From Euryhalocaulis sp050486445 (GTDB lineage Bacteria; Pseudomonadota; Alphaproteobacteria; Caulobacterales; Maricaulaceae): DNA of 64,000 nucleotides. The notes under the pieces were generated by a model. It was not told the DNA's origin, did not search any database, and saw only the letters and a program-made list of their open reading frames with translations. Below, in pieces: positions 18,677-27,430 of the stretch (within the stretch, counting starts at the first letter, position 1; each line of letters opens with the position of its first letter). The stretch is taken from positions 1 to 64,000 of the forward strand of contig JBJHDH010000015.1 of NCBI GenBank assembly GCA_050486445.1. Reading direction: 5' to 3'. A program made the position numbers and the translations under genes.

Positions 18677-19205
18677 GGCTCATTCTGGTGCCAAACCCAT
18701 GCGCCGTGTGTTTTGTGGTGGCCTGGGTTTTACTTTTCAACGTGTTGCTGGAAAAAATGCGGGGAAATTCCGCGGAATCTCCATACCCCCGCTGGCGGGC
18801 TTATTCTGGCCCCGGTTCCGCCGCCTGGGGAAGATGGCCATCACCATTGGCGGCGGGGCGTGTGTGGCGCGTCCGGCGAAGGGGGTGATGCCCCGGCTGC
18901 CCGGCGCGGCTCGTGGAGAGGCGGACGGCACTAAACGACCGACCGTTCCAAATCCCACGCTGGAATCGGTGGCGAGAGCTTCCGGGAAATCCACACGCGG
19001 AGCGCCGGCGGGAGCCCAAACTTCCTCTTGGCGCCGTAAATAAATCGGGTTCGTAGCTGGTGCTCCGCATCCCCACATTGTTCCATAGCCCGGCGGCTCA
19101 CCGCGCGGCGCTACAGGCGTGCGCCTGGATTTCTGAAAACGAGATGCCTGAAAACAGGGCGCGGTTGATCCTCCCCTGCGCGTTACGCCTGATGAAGAGA
19201 AAGCC
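18677..19205. other. Gene-free interval containing a dispersed 148-bp element
   Basis: No convincing gene is found in these 529 bases. Short frames here are low-complexity and overlap repeats. The right half holds one copy of a dispersed element (18927-19074). Just before anmK, near 19166-19195, is a half-copy of the GATCCTCCCCTGCGCG palindromic family. The left part, about 18700-18900, is mixed-composition sequence with nothing I recognise. Confidence 0.6.
18927..19074 (-). repeat. Dispersed 148-bp intergenic element, copy 1
   Basis: Its reverse complement aligns end to end, without gaps, to 45053-45200, with about 15 mismatches in 148 positions by my hand alignment. Both copies are intergenic. 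Shared landmarks are CGAACCCGATTTATTTACGG, TTTCCCGGAAGCTCTCGCCA and CGGTCGTTTAGTGCC. Copy 2 has a perfect 10-bp stem (GCGGAGCGCC with GGCGCTCCGC); copy 1 has one mismatch in it. I do not recognise the family. Confidence 0.75.
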
Positions 19206-20378
19206 TCACCCAGCCCGGCGGGCCGGCGCGCCCGGCGCGCTGTGCAGCACGCCGCCCGGCATCGGCCGCGGAACTCCCGTCGTCGAGGGCGCAGTCAGCG
19301 GCAGGCCGCGCATATGGCGCACGGCGAGCCAGGCGAACAGCTCCGCCTCCAGCACATCGCCGCGCCACCCCGCCGCCTCCGCCGGCAGCACGCGGGAGGG
19401 CGTGCAAAGTCGGGCCAGCGCCGCCATCAGCGCGTTATTGCGCCGTCCGCCACCCGAGACCACGAGCTGCTCCGGCGGCGAGCCCGCCCATTTCAGCCCG
19501 CGCGCCACGCCGGCGGCGGCCAGCTCGGTCAGCAGCGCGGCGCCATCCTCCAGCGACAGCCCCGCCGCCAGCTCGTGCGTGAATTCATAGCGGTCCAGTG
19601 ATTTGGGCGGCGGCGCGTCGAAGAACGGATTGGCCAGCAGCGCCGCCAGCCGCGCCGCGTCCACGCGCCCGTTGGCGGCCAGCACGCCGCCCGCGTCCAT
19701 CATGCCGCCGCCATTGGCGCGCACCCACTGGTCGATGGGGCCGCTGGCCGGACCGCAATCGAACGCGGTCACAATCCCGTCCGAGCCCACCAGAGTCAGG
19801 TTCGCCACGCCGCCGAGATTGAGCGCGGCGCCCGATTTGGATCTGGAGGGCGGAACGCAGCCGTCACGTTGCAACAGCGCGGCGTGATAGAGCGCGGCCA
19901 GCGGCGCGCCATGCCCGCCCGCCGACACGTCGGCGCTGCGGAAATCATCTACCGTGCCAATCCCGGTCAGCGCCGCCAGCAGCGCGCCATCGCCGATCTG
20001 TCTGGTGGCGCCAACGCGCCCGTCCGCCGGGGCGCGGTGCAGCACGGTCTGGCCGTGAAACCCGATCAGATCGACATCGCCCGGCGCCATCCCGGCCTTG
20101 TCCAGCAGGTCCAGCCCCGCCGCCGCGCAGGCGCGGGAAAGCGCATCGCCCGCCGCCGCGAAGATGTCCGGCTCCGGCCCCTCAAACGCCCATGCGCGGG
20201 CGGCGGAAACCGCCTCCTCCAGCAGCGCGCGCAATTCCGGCTCGAACGGCGTGCATTCCGCAGGGCCGGGAACGATATGGGTCTCGCCGTCCGTTTCCAG
20301 AATGGCGCAGTCCAGCCCGTCCAGCGACGTGCCGGTCATGAATCCCATCGCCCGCATGACCCTGCTTGCCATGCCCAT
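19206..20378 (-). CDS. anmK: Anhydro-N-acetylmuramic acid kinase
   Basis: About 390 residues. AnmK phosphorylates and opens 1,6-anhydro-MurNAc during cell-wall recycling. The ATP-binding opening GFMTGTSLDGLDCAI is near the N-terminus; IGFHGQTVLHRAP, the GVANLTLVG strand, AFDCGPASGPIDQW and VVSGGGRRNNALM are all family hallmarks. The start is uncertain: Met at 20378, 20372 or 20357. The last is closest to typical family N-termini, and the 20372 Met has the best spaced ACAGGG. It is divergent from tyrS, an arrangement that is common in alphaproteobacteria. Confidence 0.9.
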   Translation of the reverse strand: MGMASRVMRAMGFMTGTSLDGLDCAILETDGETHIVPGPAECTPFEPELRALLEEAVSAARAWAFEGPEPDIFAAAGDALSRACAAAGLDLLDKAGMAPGDVDLIGFHGQTVLHRAPADGRVGATRQIGDGALLAALTGIGTVDDFRSADVSAGGHGAPLAALYHAALLQRDGCVPPSRSKSGAALNLGGVANLTLVGSDGIVTAFDCGPASGPIDQWVRANGGGMMDAGGVLAANGRVDAARLAALLANPFFDAPPPKSLDRYEFTHELAAGLSLEDGAALLTELAAAGVARGLKWAGSPPEQLVVSGGGRRNNALMAALARLCTPSRVLPAEAAGWRGDVLEAELFAWLAVRHMRGLPLTAPSTTGVPRPMPGGVLHSAPGAPARRAG

Positions 20379-20417
20379 CCCTGTTGCTATAGGCCGCCCC
20401 GGAACGGATCGCGCACC

Positions 20418-21656
20418 ATGACCTACAAATCAAAGCTCGTCACCCTGCTCACAGAGCGGGGCTATCTCTACCAGGCCACCAGCATTGAGGGCCTGGACGA
20501 GGCCGCCAAACCCGGCGGGCTGGTCGGCTATATCGGCTTTGACGCCACCGCCTCCAGCCTGCATGTCGGCTCGCTGGTGCAGATCATGCTGCTGCGCCGG
20601 ATGCAGCAGGCCGGCTGCAAGCCGATCATCGTGCTGGGCGGCGCCACCACCAAGATCGGCGACCCCTCCGGCAAGGACAAGTCGCGCTCCATGCTCACCG
20701 ACGCGCAGATCGCGGCGAACAAGGAAGGCATCCTCAAGCCGTTCGGAAAACTGCTCTCCATCGGCGAGGGACCCACCGACGCCATTGTCGTGGACAATGA
20801 CGAGTGGCTGTCGAAATTCGGCTATCTGGACTTCCTGCGGGAATACGGCGCGCACTTCACCATCAACCGCATGCTGACCTTTGACAGCGTCAAGCTGCGG
20901 CTGGAACGGGAACAGCCCCTCACCTTCCTCGAATTCAACTACATGCTGCTTCAGGCAGTCGACTTCCTCGAGCTGTTCCGCCGCTATAATTGCCGCCTGC
21001 AACTGGGCGGCGCCGACCAGTGGGGCAACATCCTCAATGGCGTGGAGCTGTGCCGCCGTGTGGATAGCGCGGAGACGTTCGGCTTCACCACGCCGCTCAT
21101 CACCACCGCTTCGGGCGCCAAGATGGGCAAGACCGCCGAGGGCGCGGTGTGGCTGAACGACGACCTGCTCGGCTCCTACGAATACTGGCAGTTCTGGCGC
21201 AACACAGAGGACGCGGATGTCGGCCGCTTCCTGCGACTGTTCACCGACGTGCCGCTGGACGAGATCGCCCGGCTGGAAGCGCTGGAAGGCGCGGAGATCA
21301 ACGCCGCCAAGATCGTGCTGGCTAACGAGGCGACGGCGATGCTGCACGGCCGCGCCGCCGCCGAGAGCGCGGAGGCCGCCGCGCGCGCCACGTTCGAGCA
21401 GGGCGCGACTTCCGCCGATCTGCCGCGCACCATGATCGAAGGCGCCGCGCCTTACGCCACCGCCGCGCTGGTGAAGGCCGCCGGTCTCGCCGCCTCGATG
21501 GGCGAGGCCAAGCGCAAGATCGCCGAGGGCGCGGTCCGCATCAATGACCAGCGTATCGCCGAACCGCGCATGCACTCTTATGACGAATTGCTCCCCGAGA
21601 TCGGCGCCTTCAAGGTCCAGCTCGGCAAGCGCATCGTGCTGGTCACGCCGGAATAG
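20418..21656 (+). CDS. tyrS: Tyrosyl-tRNA synthetase
   Basis: A 412-residue class I aminoacyl-tRNA synthetase. It has the tyrosine pocket start YIGFDATASSLHVGSL (HIGH equivalent HVGS), GGADQWGNI, and the KMSKS equivalent KMGKT. A C-terminal S4-like RNA-binding domain is seen at about residues 345-410 (AASMGEAKRKIAEGAVRIND). The start at 20418 removes an antisense-derived extension. It charges tRNA-Tyr. Its stop directly abuts the stop of the convergent AsmA-like gene. Confidence 0.93.
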   Translation: MTYKSKLVTLLTERGYLYQATSIEGLDEAAKPGGLVGYIGFDATASSLHVGSLVQIMLLRRMQQAGCKPIIVLGGATTKIGDPSGKDKSRSMLTDAQIAANKEGILKPFGKLLSIGEGPTDAIVVDNDEWLSKFGYLDFLREYGAHFTINRMLTFDSVKLRLEREQPLTFLEFNYMLLQAVDFLELFRRYNCRLQLGGADQWGNILNGVELCRRVDSAETFGFTTPLITTASGAKMGKTAEGAVWLNDDLLGSYEYWQFWRNTEDADVGRFLRLFTDVPLDEIARLEALEGAEINAAKIVLANEATAMLHGRAAAESAEAAARATFEQGATSADLPRTMIEGAAPYATAALVKAAGLAASMGEAKRKIAEGAVRINDQRIAEPRMHSYDELLPEIGAFKVQLGKRIVLVTPE

Positions 21657-24600
21657 TCATTCCTCATCCGGCGGTAACTGCGCGCCGGTCTCGAACAGGC
21701 GGCGCAGAAATCCGGGCGCCAGCCCCGACAGCGGATTGACCAGAACCGTGGCGCCGCTGAACGGTCCGCTCGCCGTATAGGAAAAGGCGAACAGCCCCTC
21801 GCCCGGGCGCGCGCCCAGCACGTCGCCCAGCACATGGTTCGGAAACATGGCCGGCGCCACCGCGCCATTCAACGCCAGCGCCTGGCGTGAAAGATCGACC
21901 TCGCCATTGACCGTGACGCCCAGCGATGCGCCCACGGCGCGGCCTTCACTGATCGTCAGCCGTCCGTTCGCCAGCGCAGCGCGCGCCTGAAATTCGGAAA
22001 AGCTCATCCCCTCGCCGCCCAGCGTCTCGGCCAGCCCGCCCAGCGAAGCCAGCGACAGGATACGCGCCAGGATCGGCGCCTGCGTCACGGTAAAATTGTT
22101 CATCCGCGCCTCGAAGAGCCACGGCGCCCCGGGCTCGGACGAGGCCCCGGTGAGATGCAGCGTTCCCCCGCGCACACCGCGGGCGCCGAACAGCGTGCGG
22201 ACCAGCAGGCCGGCGTCTTCCGCGTGAGCGTCGAACGTGCGGACCGCGCCCCCGGTCGGCAGCAGGCGCGCATCTACCGGGCGGCCGTCCGCGAGCGCGT
22301 CCAGCGTCAGCGTGGTGAGCATCTCGCCGTCATGCGACAGCGACAGCAGCGCCTCGGTCAGCTCCGCCTCGGGTCCGAGCGACAGCCGGTCGATCTGGGC
22401 GTCGAGCAGCAGCGGAACGCCAACCCCGCCCGCGGCGCCGCGCGACAGGCCGGAAACCCACTGCGAAGCGTCCATGTGCCTGCCCGCGAGCGAAAGGCGC
22501 AGCGTTTCACCCTCGCGCCCGGCCACGATCCGGTCGAGATCGGCATAGCCCTCCAGACGCAGCGGCGCGATCTCGGCCGCCATCAGCCGTCCGTCCGGGC
22601 CCAGCAGCGCACGCGCCGCCACATCCAGACCCGGCCCGGTTAATCCGGCATTTTCCAGCCGGACCTCGCCCGTCTCCCCATCGCGCTCCAGCGTCAGGCG
22701 CGCCTCTCCCGGCGCTCCGGCGGGCTTGCGCCAGGCCCCAACATCCAGCGCAGCGGGGCCGAGATCTACCCGCAGATCGGCCTGCTGGATGTCCAGGCCA
22801 TTGCCAACAGTCTGTATGCGTACCGGAACCGGCCCGTCGACAAAGGCGCGCAACGGTGCGCCCAGCGCATCGAAATCGGCCTGGTCCAGCGCGCCCGAAA
22901 TGTCGAAGCGTGTGCCCGGCGCATCGCCTGAGAAGAAATCCTGACGCCACTCCACCACCGCCTCGACCGGGCCGATGCGCGCCGGTCCGGACGCCACCAT
23001 GCCCTGCGGTGTGGCGCGCAACGTCACACGCCCGTCCGTGATCGGAAAATCGGGCAGTGGGCCCGGCGCGGCTACGTCCTCAAACACGCCCTCTACCGAA
23101 AACCCGACACGGCGGGCGGCGACGGAGCGGCGCATCGGCCGCCAGACCGAAAACTCCATCACGCCTTCACCGCTGACAGAATCCGGGTCGACGCCGAAGG
23201 CCCCCGGGAAACCCAGCGGCTCGTAATCCAGCAGGGTCAGCATGTCGGTGACGCTGCCGCGCGCCCGTCCTGCGATGCGCGCCAGCGCGCCGCGCGGAAA
23301 CAGACGCGGAATCTCCACGGCCCCGCTGTCGAGCGTAATATCGCCGATACGTCCGCTGTCGAGCGTCATGGAAAAGGAATTGCCATGCAGCACCGCCGCG
23401 CCCGCCGCCTCTGTCACCGGCGGCAGATCGGCCAGATACCGCGCCCGGCCGCCCTCCACGCGGAAAGTAATGGTCAGCATCTCGTCGGTCAGAACCCCCG
23501 CCTCAATCTTTTCCGGGGACAGATCCAGGGTTACATGCGCGTCATGGATACGGCCGGCCTCGACATTCGCCTCGATCCAGTCGCGTCCACCGTCGGCGAA
23601 CCCTGCCGGCCAGAAGCGCAGCACATCCTGGGGCGAGGATTCCCCCGCCAGCGGGCCGGTCAGCGAAAGGACCGGGCGCAGCCGGCCGCTGGGCCCCGGC
23701 GCCAGACCGGCCGAACCGGACATCCGCGCCGTCATGGGACCCAGTCCCGCCTCCAGCAAATCCAGCCGGGCCATCCGGCCGGAGGGCATGAAACGGCCGC
23801 GCACCGTCGCCCAGTCAGCGGCCGCCGGATCCGCATCGCCGAACCGGAAAACCGGCTCGTTGAATTCAAGATCGAACAGAAAGCCGCCGTCTTCCACCGG
23901 CCCCTCGATATGGCCGCGCGCCGCCAATACAGCGCGGCTGGAATCGATACGCGCCTCGCGCAATGTCGCGCGCCGCTGGGCGACATCGAAATCAATGGCG
24001 ATCACCGCGGCGTGCAGGGCAATGCCGCTATCGCCGTCTCCATCCCCGCCACTATCGCCAACCACCAGCCGCCCTTCCCCGGCCTCGGCGCGCAGCGTTA
24101 CGCTCTGCAACCGGTCCTGCGCCAGCACGGCGCGAAGACTGGCGCTCGCGTCCGCATCCAGCGCGCTCAGCAACGCCATGGCGCCGCGCCTGGGTGCGGA
24201 ATGCGCGCCATTAAGACCGGTAATGTCGATATCGATCTCGGTGCGGGTACGCCGCGCCTGCACACGCGCCGAAAGCATGGCGTCGCCGCCGGGCTGCACC
24301 AGGCGGCCGGAAGCTCCGCCATGCGCCTCGCCATCGGCCCCGGCATAATCCAGCCCGGCGTCTTCGATCCGCCAGCGCAGATCGGCAATGGAATCCACGA
24401 CATGCAGCGTGACGCGGGAAAGATGGAGTCCGCGCAGACGGGACAATTCCGGCATCCCCGCGGCGCCCTGCGGCAGCGCATCCGCCACGGAGGATTCCGG
24501 CGGCCCGACATGCAGCCGGACACGGCCCGACACATCGCGCAACAAGGTGAAGGCCCCGCCTTCCGCCTCAATCCGCACGGGGCGGAACTGACGGCGCAGC

Positions 24601-24917
24601 AGACTGAACGCCGGCAGGGCGGCGGCCAGCCGCGTGGCGTGCGCCAGCTCCTGCCCTTCCGCGTCCAGAATCGTCACATCGGTCGCGGTAACGACCACGG
24701 CGCGCTCGTCCGCCGACCATTCGCTGCTGATTCCGCCGATGCGCACATACTGGTCGGAAAAGGCGCTGGCGAAGGCGCGCTCCGCCGGCTCGCGCAACAG
24801 GCCTGCGTCAATCTGCCGCCCGCTGAGCCCGAACACCAGCAGCGCAGCGCCCGCCAGCGCGACGACCAGAACCAGCGTGGCGACTTCCGCCAGGATCAGG
24901 CCTACGCGCCGGGTCAT
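21657..24917 (-). CDS. Large AsmA-like / DUF3971 envelope protein (YhdP-type)
   Basis: A 1086-residue protein. One N-terminal membrane anchor (about residues 7-30, GLILAEVATLVLVVALAGAALL) is followed by a long beta-strand-rich, periplasm-facing body and a C-terminal AsmA-like module around residues 950-1060 (RMNNFTVTQAPILARILSLASL, SFSEFQARAALANGRLTI). This layout matches the YhdP/AsmA bridge-like proteins proposed to carry phospholipids to the outer membrane. The start at 24917 opens into the anchor; the in-frame extension to 25124 overlaps the peroxiredoxin gene. Proposed transport is family knowledge, not shown here. Confidence 0.8.
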   Translation of the reverse strand: MTRRVGLILAEVATLVLVVALAGAALLVFGLSGRQIDAGLLREPAERAFASAFSDQYVRIGGISSEWSADERAVVVTATDVTILDAEGQELAHATRLAAALPAFSLLRRQFRPVRIEAEGGAFTLLRDVSGRVRLHVGPPESSVADALPQGAAGMPELSRLRGLHLSRVTLHVVDSIADLRWRIEDAGLDYAGADGEAHGGASGRLVQPGGDAMLSARVQARRTRTEIDIDITGLNGAHSAPRRGAMALLSALDADASASLRAVLAQDRLQSVTLRAEAGEGRLVVGDSGGDGDGDSGIALHAAVIAIDFDVAQRRATLREARIDSSRAVLAARGHIEGPVEDGGFLFDLEFNEPVFRFGDADPAAADWATVRGRFMPSGRMARLDLLEAGLGPMTARMSGSAGLAPGPSGRLRPVLSLTGPLAGESSPQDVLRFWPAGFADGGRDWIEANVEAGRIHDAHVTLDLSPEKIEAGVLTDEMLTITFRVEGGRARYLADLPPVTEAAGAAVLHGNSFSMTLDSGRIGDITLDSGAVEIPRLFPRGALARIAGRARGSVTDMLTLLDYEPLGFPGAFGVDPDSVSGEGVMEFSVWRPMRRSVAARRVGFSVEGVFEDVAAPGPLPDFPITDGRVTLRATPQGMVASGPARIGPVEAVVEWRQDFFSGDAPGTRFDISGALDQADFDALGAPLRAFVDGPVPVRIQTVGNGLDIQQADLRVDLGPAALDVGAWRKPAGAPGEARLTLERDGETGEVRLENAGLTGPGLDVAARALLGPDGRLMAAEIAPLRLEGYADLDRIVAGREGETLRLSLAGRHMDASQWVSGLSRGAAGGVGVPLLLDAQIDRLSLGPEAELTEALLSLSHDGEMLTTLTLDALADGRPVDARLLPTGGAVRTFDAHAEDAGLLVRTLFGARGVRGGTLHLTGASSEPGAPWLFEARMNNFTVTQAPILARILSLASLGGLAETLGGEGMSFSEFQARAALANGRLTISEGRAVGASLGVTVNGEVDLSRQALALNGAVAPAMFPNHVLGDVLGARPGEGLFAFSYTASGPFSGATVLVNPLSGLAPGFLRRLFETGAQLPPDEE

Positions 24918-24979
24918 GCGGCGCAGCTCCCGCCCCGTCCGGTCTGGACCCGCGCGCCATCCATGCCTAGGCAGACTCC

Positions 24980-25453
24980 ATGAGCAAGATTCCCGAAGCT
25001 GGCGATCCCGCCCCCGATTTCGACCTTCCCGCCGATAGCGGCGGCCGTGCTCGGTTGCGCGACTATCACGGCAAGACGCTGGTTCTCTATTTCTATCCCA
25101 AGGACGATACGTCCGGCTGCACACGCCAGGCGCAGGAATTCAGCCAGAACATCAAGGCGTTTCGCGCCGCGGGCGCGGAGATTCTGGGCGTGTCGCGGGA
25201 TAATCCGGCCAGACATGACAAATTCAAAGCGAAACATGATCTGGCCGTTACTCTCGCGTCGGATGAAGATGGCGAGGTTTGCAATCTTTACGCCGTGTGG
25301 AAGGAAAAAACCCTGTATGGCCGCAAATACATGGGTGTCGAGCGATCCACCTTTCTGATTGACGCAAAAGGACGCATCGCACATCTCTGGCGCAATGTGC
25401 GCGTTCCGGGCCATGTCCCGCAAGTCCTTGATGCGGTTGTGGAACTATCCTGA
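24980..25453 (+). CDS. bcp: Thiol peroxidase of the Bcp/PrxQ family
   Basis: A 157-residue peroxiredoxin. It begins AGDPAPDFDLPADSGG, has the peroxidatic cysteine in YPKDDTSGCTRQAQEF (the Cys-Thr pair of the family) and VERSTFLIDAKGRIAHLWR near the end. The second Cys, five residues on in many PrxQ proteins, is missing, since the residue after TRQAQ is Glu; this suggests a 1-Cys or intermolecular mechanism. It reduces peroxides with thioredoxin. It is divergent from the AsmA-like gene with a gap of about 60 bp. Confidence 0.88.
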   Translation: MSKIPEAGDPAPDFDLPADSGGRARLRDYHGKTLVLYFYPKDDTSGCTRQAQEFSQNIKAFRAAGAEILGVSRDNPARHDKFKAKHDLAVTLASDEDGEVCNLYAVWKEKTLYGRKYMGVERSTFLIDAKGRIAHLWRNVRVPGHVPQVLDAVVELS

Positions 25454-25469
25454 CTGCGAACCGGAAGGC

Positions 25470-25483
25470 GGACGTTAACGTCC
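25470..25483. promoter_or_regulatory. Perfect 14-bp palindrome between bcp and the M23 peptidase gene
   Basis: GGACGTTAACGTCC reads the same on both strands. It lies 17 bp after the bcp stop and about 110 bp before the chosen start of the M23 gene, so it could be an operator for the peptidase/bactofilin operon. The regulator is unknown. Confidence 0.35.
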
Positions 25484-25593
25484 ACTCAACCATAAACCGG
25501 CACCATCCGGCTCGCGCTATGTGCTTGAATCATGAGCCGGGTTACGCTTTCATGGACCTTATTGGGGAGTTAGAGGGTGGGGGCCCAGAGGGC

Positions 25594-26814
25594 ATGAAGG
25601 CGCGGAATGGCGGCCGCCTGCGAGCGGCCATCACACGCTGGTTTCCAGAACGGCAGATTTATCACCGGGCGGAAGGGAAAGTTTCCTACGTCACCATATC
25701 CACAGGCGTGCAGCTCGCATGTGTCGGCGCCCTTGTCATGGTCGCGGCGTGGCTTGCTTTCGCGTCCACGAGTTTCGCGCTGCGCGGCCACGCTATCGAC
25801 ATTCGCGCCGCTGCTTCGCAGAGCAAGCTGGCGCGCTATGAGCGTCTGTTGCAGGAGGCGCGCTCACGCGAAGCTTCCGCGCTGGCGCTGCTGGAAACCC
25901 GCACCAGCGAATTCCGTCAGATCGCCGACGATTTTGAAGTCCGGCACGCTGCCCTGCGCGTGCTGATGGGCGACGATTCCGACCTGACCGCGCCCACAAC
26001 CCGGGTTGCCGCCACACCTGCTGTCGCAGCAACGGCGCAGAGCCAGGCTCCGGCCCGGCCCGCGCAGATGCACGCGGTTGCGTTGCGCGGCGACGCCGCG
26101 GATCAGCCCGCGGCCCTGCGCATCGCAGCCCTGCGTGTCGAACAGGAACGCATGATGTCTCTGGCCGCGGATGTCGCCGAGGCGCGCATCACCGCGGCCC
26201 GCGAAGCCATTGCAATGGCCGGACTGAAAGTCGAAGACCTGCTCGCCGAACCGGCGCAGGGGGTTGGCGGACCGCTGGTAGAGCTGGACCTGTCCGAGAT
26301 CGCGCCGGGTCTGGACCTGGACGAGGAATTCGGCGAGCGCTTCGCTGAAGTCGCCGAGCGCGTGGCCGAGGCCGAGGATCTCGCCCGCGCCATCGCCGCC
26401 GCACCCTTCCGCACGCCGGTGCCTGTCGATCATCGCGTCTCCAGCACGTTCGGTGGCCGCGTCGATCCGTTCACACGGCGCACTGCCTATCACACCGGGC
26501 TGGACCTGGCCGCCTATCATCGCGCTCCGGTGGTGACTACCGCCGCGGGCGTGGTCAGCTTTTCGGGCTGGCGCGGCGGCTATGGCCGTACGATCGAGGT
26601 GGACCATGGCAACGGGTTCAAGACCCGCTATGGCCATCTGTCACAAATCCATGTCGAGACGGGCGATAAGGTCAGCGCCGGTGACCTGATCGGATCCATG
26701 GGGTCTACTGGAAGAAGCACGGGCACCCACCTTCATTATGAGGTATGGTTCCAGGGCAAAGTCCAGGATCCCTCCAAATTCTTGAAAGCCGGCAGACATG
26801 TTCAACAAAGCTAA
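25594..26814 (+). CDS. Bactofilin-linked M23 peptidoglycan endopeptidase (LmdC-like)
   Basis: About 406 residues. The order is a cytoplasmic N-terminus (FPERQIYHRAEGKVSYVT), one membrane helix (about residues 40-62), a long periplasmic coiled coil rich in Ala/Arg/Glu, and a C-terminal M23 domain with all zinc/catalytic motifs: HTGLDLA, YGHLS and THLHYEV. It should cleave peptide crosslinks of the wall. It overlaps the bactofilin gene by 17 bp; in Hyphomonas and relatives, such a peptidase (LmdC) works with BacA to localize wall remodelling. I start at 25594 (GAGGGC upstream) since family N-termini match there; 25519 and 25552 are alternatives. Confidence 0.85.
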   Translation: MKARNGGRLRAAITRWFPERQIYHRAEGKVSYVTISTGVQLACVGALVMVAAWLAFASTSFALRGHAIDIRAAASQSKLARYERLLQEARSREASALALLETRTSEFRQIADDFEVRHAALRVLMGDDSDLTAPTTRVAATPAVAATAQSQAPARPAQMHAVALRGDAADQPAALRIAALRVEQERMMSLAADVAEARITAAREAIAMAGLKVEDLLAEPAQGVGGPLVELDLSEIAPGLDLDEEFGERFAEVAERVAEAEDLARAIAAAPFRTPVPVDHRVSSTFGGRVDPFTRRTAYHTGLDLAAYHRAPVVTTAAGVVSFSGWRGGYGRTIEVDHGNGFKTRYGHLSQIHVETGDKVSAGDLIGSMGSTGRSTGTHLHYEVWFQGKVQDPSKFLKAGRHVQQS

Positions 26815-27352
26815 AGACGACAACACGCCCATGGCCGACCCGCTTAACATCCAGACGCCGCAACCTGCGCGGCGCCGCGCATCGGCCGGAGGAGCAGCCT
26901 CCATTCTCGGCCCCGATCTCGTCATTACCGGAACTGTGTATTCCGAAGGCGAAATCCAGCTCGATGGCGCTGTGGAGGGCGACGTGCGCGCCGGATCGCT
27001 GACGCTGGGCGAGAACGCTTCGATCAAGGGCGAAGTGGAGGCAGACCTCGCCGTGATCCACGGCCATCTGATCGGCTCGCTGCGCGCGCGGGAAGTGCGT
27101 CTGGCCGCCAGCTCGCGCATTGAAGGCGACATCATCCACTCCACGCTCAGCATTGAGGCCGGCGCCTATTTCGAAGGCCAGTGCCGCCGCGCCGACGATC
27201 CGCTGTCCGAGTCTCGTTCTAAAACCAATTCCGCCAGCCAGCCGAAAAAACCCGGCGCCGCGCCCTTTTATCCGGGCGGCGCTCCCGCGGCGGCCGCCCC
27301 CTCCGGCACTTCGGCCAGCGTGCCGGCCGACAAGGCGCTCAACGCAGGCTGA
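26798..27352 (+). CDS. bacA: Bactofilin
   Basis: A 184-residue cytoskeletal protein. The central bactofilin domain (about residues 38-135) is a right-handed beta-helix with short repeats: SEGEIQLDGAVEGDV, LGENASIKGEVEADL and ASSRIEGDIIHSTLSIEAGA. N- and C-terminal tails are disordered and rich in Pro/Ala/Ser, as is usual. Bactofilins polymerize on the inner membrane and recruit wall enzymes, for example at stalks or buds. The gene overlaps the M23 peptidase by 17 bp and is followed by a good terminator. Confidence 0.92.
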   Translation: MFNKAKDDNTPMADPLNIQTPQPARRRASAGGAASILGPDLVITGTVYSEGEIQLDGAVEGDVRAGSLTLGENASIKGEVEADLAVIHGHLIGSLRAREVRLAASSRIEGDIIHSTLSIEAGAYFEGQCRRADDPLSESRSKTNSASQPKKPGAAPFYPGGAPAAAAPSGTSASVPADKALNAG

Positions 27353-27379
27353 TTCAGTCGCGTTCGATTGTGACAAAAG

Positions 27380-27415
27380 ACAGCCCCGGACTCCGTGTCC
27401 GGGGCTGTTCTCTTT
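27380..27415 (+). terminator. Rho-independent terminator after bactofilin gene
   Basis: A perfect 11-bp stem (ACAGCCCCGGA with TCCGGGGCTGT), a 7-base loop and a run TCTCTTT. It ends the M23/bactofilin transcript and could also stop prfB transcription coming the other way. Confidence 0.85.
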
Positions 27416-27430
27416 CAGCTTTGATGTCTT

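Noticed and set aside
25464..25500. GTTAAC in the bcp-peptidase gap as a CtrA box
   Set aside because: There is a single TTAA with no partner at seven bases, so it was kept only as an unassigned palindrome.
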